A DNA stretch of 8,088 bases. Source: Caldifarciminota bacterium UBA3079. GTDB taxonomy: Bacteria; Hydrothermota; Tepidihabitantia; Tepidihabitantales; Tepidihabitantaceae. The notes beneath the pieces are model-generated. The model had not been told where the DNA came from and ran no database searches. It saw nothing but the letters and a program-made list of their open reading frames with translations. This document shows, one piece after another, positions 1 through 6,028 of this stretch (positions are counted from its first letter, which is position 1; each line of letters begins with the position of its first letter). The translations under genes were made by a program, and so were the position numbers. The stretch covers positions 1 through 8,088 of the forward strand of contig DFBN01000134.1 of NCBI GenBank assembly GCA_002366635.1, in the 5' to 3' direction.

Positions 1-1
1 C

Positions 2-97
2 AGCCGGGTTTTCCTCCTGCCGGCGAACCAGATTGCCAATGCGTTTGCAAAAATGGAATCCTTTTTCCTTAATACTGTGGAGTATGACATTCTCTGA
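2..97 (+). CDS. carboxy-terminal end of an upstream gene (partial, unidentified)
   Basis: Frame 2 is open from the window edge to a TGA at 95-97 and would encode about 31 residues ending FFLNTVEYDIL. The peptide has ordinary protein composition, with mixed hydrophobic and polar residues such as VFLLPANQIANAF. The other two + frames give either an early stop (TAA at 70-72) or a less protein-like, Trp/Ser/Leu-rich string. A gene ending here would lie on the same strand as everything else and leave a 55-base gap before the next start, which fits the compact layout. I do not recognise the family. The call rests only on frame quality and context, so it could be chance. Confidence 0.4.
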   Translation, partial: SRVFLLPANQIANAFAKMESFFLNTVEYDIL

Positions 98-152
98 TTC
101 CCATGGTTTATTCGGCTTGCTTCGATGGAGTGAATATTGTAACATTTATAAT

Positions 153-734
153 ATGGAAGAGAAGTGTGCTTTGTGCGGCAGAAACAGGGCAGTGCGTTTT
201 TGCCCGGCTATCGGGAAAAATATCTGTTCGCTCTGCTGCGGCCGTAGTCGGAACCGGACGATAGACTGTCCTGATGAGTGCCGTTTTCTCAAGCAGGCAC
301 GCGAGCAGGCATTGCTCAAGCTGGTTGCACTTGGTGAGAGGGACCTTGAGATAGCCGAGTTCGATGTGCTGCATAATTTTCGGCTGGCACTGGTGCGTGT
401 CAGGCGCAATCGGGTACACGATTTGACCGAAGCGGAGATGAAGCAGGCACTTGCAAATGCTGCCGATACTTTGCGGACAAAATCAAAGGGTCTGATTTAT
501 GAGTTCCGGTCTCATAACCCGAGGGTGCAGTTTGCCACAGACGAGCTGACCGCAGTAGCAGAAAGGCATGAAAAAGGGGATAAGGGTTTTCGCAGAGTTG
601 AATCCGGAGAACTGGCACATTGTTTGCGCTATTTGAGGCATCAGGCTGAAGATGCGATAGAAAGGGAGGTGGGTTTCTTCGAGTTGACGGTCCAGGCGGT
701 TGGGCGCAATTACATAAGTAAGGAGGAATCCTGA
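153..734 (+). CDS. small cysteine-rich (putative zinc-binding) protein of unknown function
   Basis: This encodes 193 residues. The first 45 hold eight cysteines (C5, C8, C17, C25, C28, C29, C39, C43) arranged as CxxC, a single Cys, CxxCC and CPxxC, which looks like one or two zinc sites of zinc-ribbon or treble-clef type. The remaining 150 residues are mostly charged and predicted helical, rich in Arg, Glu and Ala, with no membrane segment or signal peptide, so it is probably cytoplasmic. Similar short proteins with this amino-terminal cysteine pattern are known to me only as uncharacterised. I chose the ATG at 153 because the cysteine motif begins there. In-frame ATGs at 33, 39 and 84 would add an unconvincing extension that runs through the tail of the upstream reading frame. 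The ATG at 153 has no Shine-Dalgarno; GGAG at 127-130 is too far away. Nucleic-acid or protein binding is possible but not shown. Confidence 0.72.
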   Translation: MEEKCALCGRNRAVRFCPAIGKNICSLCCGRSRNRTIDCPDECRFLKQAREQALLKLVALGERDLEIAEFDVLHNFRLALVRVRRNRVHDLTEAEMKQALANAADTLRTKSKGLIYEFRSHNPRVQFATDELTAVAERHEKGDKGFRRVESGELAHCLRYLRHQAEDAIEREVGFFELTVQAVGRNYISKEES

Positions 735-780
735 GAAACCAGGGGCAGGGTTTTGGCGTCAAAATCAGTATATTCAATAT

Positions 781-792
781 GGAGGAAAGATT
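781..792 (+). promoter_or_regulatory. strong ribosome binding site of the HtrA gene
   Basis: GGAGGAAA begins at 781, and its GGAGG core ends 7 bases before the ATG at 793. This near-consensus site fixes the protease start. The rest of the 58-base gap from 735 shows no convincing -35/-10 pair: TTGGCG at 753-758 has no suitably spaced -10 hexamer. Confidence 0.8.
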
Positions 793-2283
793 ATGAGAAG
801 AATTTCGCTGAGGCTCGCTGGTGCGATTCTGGCACCGGCGGTGCTGGTTGCTTTCCTTGGCGGTCTGATTGTAGCCGGTGTGCTTGATTTCGCGCCTAAG
901 CCGGCAATGGCACAGCCGGCGTCTGTTCCTGTTTTAAGCAGGTCCAAAGAAAGCCCTTTTGTTGCGGTTGCGGATGAGGTGATTCCAACCGTAGTGAATA
1001 TATCGGCAGAGAAAACGATAAAGCATGGGCAGCAGAAAATGCCTGAATTCTACGGGCCTTTCGAGGAGTTCTTCAGGGATTTTTCCCGGAATCTGCCAGA
1101 GATTCCTTTTGAGGAACACAGGAATGCACTGGGCTCGGGCGTTGTTATCGACCCGGCCGGATATATCGTTACGAATAATCATGTTGTTGCCGGTTTTGAC
1201 AATGTCGTGGTAAAGCTTTCCGACGGCACAGAATTTCGCGGCAAGGATGTAGGGCTTGTGGGCCGGGACCAGAAGACCGATGTAGCAGTGCTTAAAGTGA
1301 ATAGCGATAAGCCGCTGCCGGCAATCCGATTCGGCGATGCTTCCGGTATCAAAGTCGGCGACTGGGCGATAGCGGTCGGCAATGCATTCGGCCTTCAGAG
1401 CACGGTTACGGTCGGTGTGATTTCGGCAAAAGGAAGGTCGGGAATTCCTTTGCCAGAAGGCCCGAGCTATCAGGATTTCATCCAGACCGATGCATCGGTT
1501 AACCCGGGGAATTCGGGCGGGCCTTTGGTTAATATCCAGGGCGAACTTATCGGAATCAATAGTGCTATCCGTTCGCCGGTAGGTGCCAGCGTCGGAATCG
1601 GATTCGCAGTGCCGGTGGATATGGTGAAATCGGTTGCCAACCAGTTGATAGAGCATGGCCGGGTTATTCGCGGGTTCCTCGGTGTCAGGCCACAGCCGGT
1701 TACCGAATCAATCCGCAAGGCATTGGGACTTAAGGATACCAAGGGTGTGCTCATAAGCGAAGTAGTCGATGATATGCCGGCAGAGAAAGCAGGACTTAAA
1801 GAGGGCGATGTTATCGTCCAGGTGAACGGGAAAGAGATTAAGGATGTGCCCCAGTTCCGCCGCGATATTGCGGATGTGGCACCGGGCGCAGTTGTCAAGC
1901 TTACAATTGTCCGGAATGGCAAGCGGCTTGAAAGAAGGGTAAAGCTCGCGGAATTTCCCGAGAGTTCCCAGGCGGCCGTTCCTCCCGAAAAGGAACACGA
2001 ACGCCCGTTCGGACTTTCGGTGCGGAATCTGACCCGGGAAGAACAGAAAGACGCCAAGGTTGAAGGTGGCGTTCTGGTGGAGAGCGTCGAGTCTGGCAGC
2101 ATAGCCGACGATGCCGGGATAGAGCGCGGGGATATTATCCTCAGGATAGGGAAGAAGAAAATCGAAGATTTGAGCAGTTTCAATAAAGTAGCACAGCGCC
2201 TGGCCAAGACAAAAGAGGTGGTTCTTTTCCGCATCGAGCGTAGTGGTATCCGGATGTTTGTCGGAGTGGAACCGAAGGAATAG
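793..2283 (+). CDS. htrA: Do/HtrA-family periplasmic serine protease with two PDZ domains
   Basis: This 496-residue protein is a full-length DegP/DegQ-type protease-chaperone, a family that degrades or refolds misfolded envelope proteins in the periplasm. Residues 1-40 are a basic start followed by a long hydrophobic segment ending in AMA before Gln41. That is either a cleavable signal peptide or an uncleaved anchor, as in many Do proteases. The trypsin-like domain spans roughly 55-285, with the catalytic triad visible as H130 (TNNHVV), D163 (KTDVAVL) and S241 (NPGNSGGPL). PDZ1 covers about 293-375, with the carboxylate-binding loop at RGFLGV. PDZ2 covers about 405-493 after a charged linker. 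All key residues are present and the length is typical for the family. It is preceded by a strong ribosome binding site and followed by a weak terminator-like hairpin, so it may be a separate transcription unit. Which paralogue it is (DegP, DegQ or MucD) cannot be told from this sequence. Confidence 0.96.
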   Translation: MRRISLRLAGAILAPAVLVAFLGGLIVAGVLDFAPKPAMAQPASVPVLSRSKESPFVAVADEVIPTVVNISAEKTIKHGQQKMPEFYGPFEEFFRDFSRNLPEIPFEEHRNALGSGVVIDPAGYIVTNNHVVAGFDNVVVKLSDGTEFRGKDVGLVGRDQKTDVAVLKVNSDKPLPAIRFGDASGIKVGDWAIAVGNAFGLQSTVTVGVISAKGRSGIPLPEGPSYQDFIQTDASVNPGNSGGPLVNIQGELIGINSAIRSPVGASVGIGFAVPVDMVKSVANQLIEHGRVIRGFLGVRPQPVTESIRKALGLKDTKGVLISEVVDDMPAEKAGLKEGDVIVQVNGKEIKDVPQFRRDIADVAPGAVVKLTIVRNGKRLERRVKLAEFPESSQAAVPPEKEHERPFGLSVRNLTREEQKDAKVEGGVLVESVESGSIADDAGIERGDIILRIGKKKIEDLSSFNKVAQRLAKTKEVVLFRIERSGIRMFVGVEPKE

Positions 2284-2287
2284 ATTA

Positions 2288-2310
2288 CAAGGTTGACCTT
2301 GGGTATTTTT
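2288..2310 (+). terminator. weak intrinsic terminator candidate after htrA
   Basis: Five bases past the htrA stop, CAAGG (2288-2292) and CCTTG (2297-2301) can form a 5-bp stem closed by a TTGA tetraloop. It is followed by GGTATTTTT, a T-rich tract ending at 2310. The position is right for a terminator, but the stem is short and only three of its five pairs are G-C, so termination is probably partial at best. The loop also contains TTGACC, which resembles a -35 hexamer, but no -10 lies at suitable spacing. Confidence 0.35.
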
Positions 2311-2395
2311 CTGTCAGAATTATAGAAAAGGAGGCCCCAGAGAGATAGCTGTGTTAGATGTTTGAGTGCTTGAATCGTAGTAAGTATCAATCCAG
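2311..2395 (+). other. htrA-folD intergenic leader with an orphan Shine-Dalgarno
   Basis: No gene of normal size fits here. AAAAGGAGG at 2326-2334 is a near-perfect Shine-Dalgarno, but no start codon with a useful reading frame follows at normal spacing. The first candidates are GTG at 2351, giving 4 codons, and ATG at 2358, giving 26 codons. TATAGA at 2321-2326 resembles a -10 box but sits 22 bases from TTGACC at 2293-2298, which is too far. AGTAAG occurs twice near the right end of this stretch. The region probably serves as the 5' leader of the folD operon; a promoter is expected here but is not clearly visible. Confidence 0.35.
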
Positions 2396-2440
2396 TAAGG
2401 ATGAAAACCTTAGGCCTCGGGAGAAACGAGGTGAATAAGG
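2396..2440 (+). promoter_or_regulatory. putative RNA fold controlling folD translation start
   Basis: CCTCG (2415-2419) pairs with CGAGG (2427-2431) around the loop GGAGAAA (2420-2426). The folD Shine-Dalgarno core GGAG lies in that loop, and the first base of the GTG start (2431) lies at the foot of the stem. CCTTA (2408-2412) can pair either with TAAGG at 2436-2440, lengthening this hairpin across a small internal loop, or with TAAGG at 2396-2400, forming a separate upstream hairpin with a 7-base loop. The two pairings exclude each other, as expected for a translational switch. These pairings are seen directly in the sequence; function is inference, and 5-bp helices can arise by chance. Confidence 0.4.
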
Positions 2441-3312
2441 GACGAATAATCGCGGGCAAGGCGATTGCCCGGACGGTGCAGAAGGAAATCGCTGCAAAGG
2501 CCGCACGGTTGATTCAAAAGGGTATCTTCCCGAAACTCGGGATTATTCTCAGCGGTTCCGGACCTTCACAGATATATGCGCACAGCAAGGAAAGGGCATG
2601 CGCCAAAGTGGGAATCAGGGTGGAAACGGTAGATTTTCCAGCGGATGTGAAATTCGAGGATTTGAAGAAGCGTGTGGAAAAATGGAACAGAGAGAAGTCG
2701 GTTCACGGTATAATCGTGCAAATGCCTTTGCCAGATAAGGTAGACTCTGCCCGATTGCTGGGACTTGTTGACCCTGCCAAGGATGTTGATTGTCTGACAC
2801 CGGCAAATCTCGGAATGCTTGTGGCCGGCAGACCCAGGTTCCTGCCGGCAACACCGGCCGGAATCGTTGAACTTCTGGTGCGCAGCCAGATAAGAATTTC
2901 GGGCCAGAGGGTTGTAATCATCGGCCGGAGCGAAGTCGTCGGCAAACCGCTGGCAAATATCCTGCTTCTGCGCGGGAAGCGTGGCGATGCTACGGTTACG
3001 GTTTGCCATACGAAGACAAGGAAACTAACAGAAATCTCGAGGGGTGCAGATATACTCATCGTTGCCGCGGGGAAGCCGAGGTTTGTCAAAAAGGAAATGG
3101 TGAAGCATGGCGCAGTCGTCGTTGATGTCGGTATCAACCAGACAGATAGAGGGCTGGTCGGTGATGTTGATTTTGAGGATGTTGCGCCAGAGGTTTCTGC
3201 AATCACACCGGTGCCGGGCGGTGTCGGGCCGATGACCGTAGCGATGCTGTTGTCCAATACGGTTGCAGCCGCAGCGGCACAAACAGGAGAAGCTGATAAT
3301 GCCGGCATATGA
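2431..3312 (+). CDS. folD: bifunctional methylenetetrahydrofolate dehydrogenase/cyclohydrolase
   Basis: FolD converts 5,10-methylene-THF through 5,10-methenyl-THF to 10-formyl-THF in the cytoplasm, using NADP or NAD. From the GTG at 2431 it has 293 residues, the usual length. The catalytic and folate-site residues fall at Y49, K53 (IYAHSK), Q97 (IIVQMPLP) and D120 (KDVDCLTP), one off from E. coli Y50, K54, Q98 and D121. The Rossmann domain has the signature GRSEVVGKP (165-173), then ADILIVAAGKP, and PVPGGVGPMT near the carboxy terminus. I prefer the GTG because GGGAG lies 7 bases upstream and the numbering then matches the family. An in-frame ATG at 2401 would add ten residues and has AAGG directly abutting it. 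Two usually conserved positions differ: Cys121 where a Gly normally follows the Asp, and PATPAG instead of PCTPxG. The gene overlaps the next one by 14 bases. Confidence 0.95.
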   Translation: MNKGRIIAGKAIARTVQKEIAAKAARLIQKGIFPKLGIILSGSGPSQIYAHSKERACAKVGIRVETVDFPADVKFEDLKKRVEKWNREKSVHGIIVQMPLPDKVDSARLLGLVDPAKDVDCLTPANLGMLVAGRPRFLPATPAGIVELLVRSQIRISGQRVVIIGRSEVVGKPLANILLLRGKRGDATVTVCHTKTRKLTEISRGADILIVAAGKPRFVKKEMVKHGAVVVDVGINQTDRGLVGDVDFEDVAPEVSAITPVPGGVGPMTVAMLLSNTVAAAAAQTGEADNAGI

Positions 3313-4153
3313 GAGTTCTGAAAGGTTTTCAACGGACCGCAAACTGGTCAATTCCTGGCTGAGTCGGGCGTTGCGGTTCGGAAAAGGTATTCCCAAGCGG
3401 CTTGCAGAAGCGATGCGCTATGCGGTTCTCGGTCCGGGCAAGCGGATTCGGGCGGTTCTGGCGCTTGAGGCTTTCCGTGCGGCACGGGGAGAAAAGGAGC
3501 AATGGGTTGTGCCTTTCTGCTGCGGGATTGAAATGATTCATGCATTTTCACTTGTGCATGATGACCTGCCGAGCATGGACGACGATGATTTCAGGCGAGG
3601 CCGGCCCAGCTTGCACCGGCGATTCGATGTGGCGACAGCGATCCTCGGTGCCGATGCGCTCTTTGCTTATGCTTTCCAATTGTTTGCAAAAAGCAGCGCA
3701 CCTTGTGGACGCCGTATTGCCGCTATCGAGTTGATTTCACGGACAGTGGGACCCGGTGGCATGGCCGGCGGACAGATGCTTGATATAACTGCGAATATGC
3801 ACTTGAGCAAGCCGGGACTGGAACGGTTGAATCGGAAGAAGACTGCGGATTTTCTTGCTGCTGCTCTGGTGACCGGAGCGATAATCGCCGGTGCGAGAGG
3901 CGAAACGAGAGACAGGTTGTGGCGGGCGGGCAGGATTCTCGGTTCGCTTTTCCAGACAACAGATGACCTGCTGGACAGGGATGAGGAAAGCGATAGGAAC
4001 AGGATGACTACGATAAACCTTTACGGCCCTGAAGGGACCAGGCGGCGTGCAGTCCGGGAGGCACGGCAGGCCGAACGACTGTTCCATTCCTTTGGTCCGA
4101 GATATGAAATTCTGGCCGGTTTCCCACAGATTGTGCTTGAGCGGACTTTTTAG
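3299..4153 (+). CDS. ispA: short-chain polyprenyl diphosphate synthase (farnesyl/geranylgeranyl type)
   Basis: This 284-residue all-helical prenyltransferase head-to-tail condenses IPP with allylic diphosphates in the cytoplasm. Visible motifs are GPGKRIR (45-51; K48, R49 and R51 contact IPP), the first Asp-rich motif DDLPSMD (88-94) followed by RRGRPSLH, GGQMLDI (157-163), and the second Asp-rich motif FQTTDDLLD (219-226, with D222, D223 and D226). The LP insertion in the first motif and Phe83 five residues before it match bacterial farnesyl diphosphate synthases, where an aromatic residue there limits the chain to C15. A C20 product cannot be excluded. The stretch after the second Asp motif is about 11 residues shorter than in E. 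coli IspA, and the usual KxT(Y) is RMTT. The ATG at 3299 has AGGAG 9 bases upstream; an ATG at 3263 would lengthen the overlap with folD. dxs follows after 2 bases, linking precursor synthesis to chain elongation. Confidence 0.92.
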   Translation: MPAYESSERFSTDRKLVNSWLSRALRFGKGIPKRLAEAMRYAVLGPGKRIRAVLALEAFRAARGEKEQWVVPFCCGIEMIHAFSLVHDDLPSMDDDDFRRGRPSLHRRFDVATAILGADALFAYAFQLFAKSSAPCGRRIAAIELISRTVGPGGMAGGQMLDITANMHLSKPGLERLNRKKTADFLAAALVTGAIIAGARGETRDRLWRAGRILGSLFQTTDDLLDRDEESDRNRMTTINLYGPEGTRRRAVREARQAERLFHSFGPRYEILAGFPQIVLERTF

Positions 4154-4155
4154 CG

Positions 4156-6024
4156 ATGGGCGTGCTTGACAAGGTTTCCTGGCCAGAAGACCTTAAGCGG
4201 CTTTCAGTTGCCGAACTTGAGCAGCTTGCCCGGGAAATCAGGCAACTCATTATCCAGATTACTGCAAAGAACGGGGGACACATCGCACCCAATCTTGGAG
4301 CGGTCGAACTGACCCTGGCGCTGCATTATGTATTCGACAGCCCGCATGACCGGATTTTCTGGGATGTGGGACATCAGTGCTATACCCACAAGATAATAAC
4401 CGGCCGCAAGGAAAGATTCAAGACCCTGCGCCAATATGCGGGCATCTCGGGTTTTCCGAAACGGGCCGAGAGTAAATACGACAGTTTTGATACGGGTCAT
4501 TCCGGCGATTCGGTTTCGGCGGCACTGGGGGCCGCGGTCGGAGCCCGATTGCAGGGAGGGGTCAGGAAATCCATCGTTGTCGTTGGCGACGGTTCGATTG
4601 CTGCCGGCATGGTTTTCGAAGCGCTTAATCATGCGGGTGCATTGAAGCAGGATTTGATGGTCGTGCTGAATGATAACGAGATGTCGATTGCCCAAAGCAC
4701 CGGCGCAATGGCCGGATACCTGAACCGGATAATTACCGGCCGGATGTACAACCGGTTAAGGGGCGATGTCTGGAACCTTTTGGGACTCCTGCCAGAGGAT
4801 TTGAGCGGGAAGGCCAGGGTTGCGGCACGCAGGATTTCCGAAGGTTTGAAGAGCCTTGTGGTGCCGAGTGTGCTTTTTGAGGAATTGGGTTTCAAATATG
4901 TCGGCCCGGTCCCGGGCCATGACATTTCCGAATTGATATCCACATTCCGCAGGATGAAACCGCTGCGCGGGCCGGTTCTGGTTCATATTGTCACGAGGAA
5001 AGGTCTGGGGTTCAAGCCGGCGATGGACGACCCGGAGACTTTTCACGGCATCGGGCCTTTTCACATTGCAACCGGCAAACTGGTCAGTCCCGGTCGTCCG
5101 AGCTTTACCAGGGCATTCGGCAAGCGGATGGTGGAACTGGCAGAAGGCGATGACCGGGTGGTGGCAATAACCGCGGGCATGTGTCTGGGCACAGGTCTTA
5201 AAGAGTTCAGGGAAAAATTCCCAAACCGGTTTTTTGATGTGGGTATCTGCGAGCAGCATGCGGTGACATTCAGTGCCGGACTCGCACTGGACGGATTGAG
5301 GCCGGTTGTCGCTATCTACTCAACTTTCCTGGCCCGTGCCCTGGACCAGGTAATCCAGGATGTATGCCTGCAAAGGCTTCCGGTTGTCCTTGCGGTTGAC
5401 CGGGCAGGACTGGTGGGTGAAGATGGGCCGACCCATCACGGTGTATTCGACCTCACTTATCTTGGTATGCTGCCGAATATGGTGGTGATGGCACCAAAGG
5501 ATGAAGATGAGCTGTGCCAGATGCTGGAGTTCGCGCTTGAGTATGGAAAGGGGCCGGTCGCTATTCGCTATCCACGGGGCGGGTCAGAATCGAGCTTCGG
5601 GTCACAGTCACAGCCGGTTGAACTGGGTAAAGCAGAAGTTTTGCGTACCGGCAAGGCCGGCTGCGTTCTGGCACTCGGCGCAATGGTGGTTAAGGCATTG
5701 AAAGCGGCTGAGAATCTTTCTCAAAATGGTTTGGACCTTACGGTTGTCAATGCCCGTTTTGTCAAGCCCCTGGACCGGCAGACCATTCTGGAAATGGCGG
5801 GAGTTTGTCAGCGCCTGGTTACAGTCGAGGAGAATGTGCTCGTTGGTGGATTCGGTTCCGCAGTGCAGAATCTGCTGGCGGAGGCAGGCACAAATGTCAC
5901 AGTCCGTTGTTTTGGGCTTTCAGACCGATTCGTTGAGCACGGGCCACGGCAGAAGCTTCTGGATTTGGAGGGACTTTCAGAGCAGCGGCTCACACAGCGG
6001 TTCCGCAATTTCTTCCAGAAGTAA
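4156..6024 (+). CDS. dxs: 1-deoxy-D-xylulose-5-phosphate synthase
   Basis: Dxs condenses pyruvate and glyceraldehyde 3-phosphate with thiamine diphosphate (ThDP), the entry and usual control step of the MEP isoprenoid pathway. The protein has 622 residues, typical for the family. Motifs in order: GGHIAPNLG (H42), WDVGHQCYTHK (H73), GHSGDSVSA (114-122), the ThDP/Mg signature GDGSIAAGM (D145) through LNDNEM (N174, M176), the pyrimidine domain with CEQHAVTFSAGLA (E366 matches E. coli E370), DRAGLVGEDGPTHHG, and a carboxy-terminal transketolase domain (about 485-620). Two motif positions are unusual: GHSGDS replaces the common GHSSTS, and GDGSIAAGM lacks the usual Thr. The start lies 2 bases after the ispA stop and has no good Shine-Dalgarno, so translation is probably coupled to ispA. 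The ATG at 4156 is supported by the family-like start LDKVSWPEDLKRLS. Confidence 0.97.
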   Translation: MGVLDKVSWPEDLKRLSVAELEQLAREIRQLIIQITAKNGGHIAPNLGAVELTLALHYVFDSPHDRIFWDVGHQCYTHKIITGRKERFKTLRQYAGISGFPKRAESKYDSFDTGHSGDSVSAALGAAVGARLQGGVRKSIVVVGDGSIAAGMVFEALNHAGALKQDLMVVLNDNEMSIAQSTGAMAGYLNRIITGRMYNRLRGDVWNLLGLLPEDLSGKARVAARRISEGLKSLVVPSVLFEELGFKYVGPVPGHDISELISTFRRMKPLRGPVLVHIVTRKGLGFKPAMDDPETFHGIGPFHIATGKLVSPGRPSFTRAFGKRMVELAEGDDRVVAITAGMCLGTGLKEFREKFPNRFFDVGICEQHAVTFSAGLALDGLRPVVAIYSTFLARALDQVIQDVCLQRLPVVLAVDRAGLVGEDGPTHHGVFDLTYLGMLPNMVVMAPKDEDELCQMLEFALEYGKGPVAIRYPRGGSESSFGSQSQPVELGKAEVLRTGKAGCVLALGAMVVKALKAAENLSQNGLDLTVVNARFVKPLDRQTILEMAGVCQRLVTVEENVLVGGFGSAVQNLLAEAGTNVTVRCFGLSDRFVEHGPRQKLLDLEGLSEQRLTQRFRNFFQK

Positions 6025-6028
6025 GTTG

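Noticed and set aside
147..152. A perfect TATAAT immediately before the ATG at 153
   Set aside because: As a -10 box it would start transcription inside the coding region, and no -35 lies at suitable spacing. It is more likely chance in an AT-rich leader.
33..152. Longer amino terminus for the cysteine-rich protein from ATG 33
   Set aside because: The extension does not look like protein of this family, lacks a ribosome binding site, and runs over the likely end of the upstream gene.
720..726. AAGGAGG just before the stop of the cysteine-rich protein gene
   Set aside because: It lies within codons for SKEES and no start codon follows at usable distance; htrA has its own site at 781.
2372..2407. 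A CRISPR-repeat-like stretch ending GGATGAAAAC before folD
   Set aside because: It occurs once, with no second copy or spacer periodicity in the window.
2358..2438. A 26-codon upstream ORF (ATG 2358 to TAA 2436-2438) overlapping the folD GTG start
   Set aside because: It has no Shine-Dalgarno at proper spacing and the peptide is unremarkable. A coupling role is conceivable but unsupported.
1470..2459. A 329-codon open frame on the minus strand opposite htrA, and other long minus-strand frames
   Set aside because: Its product is Ser/Thr/Pro/Ile-rich with no recognisable domain, and the + strand frame is an unmistakable HtrA. It is a shadow of codon bias.
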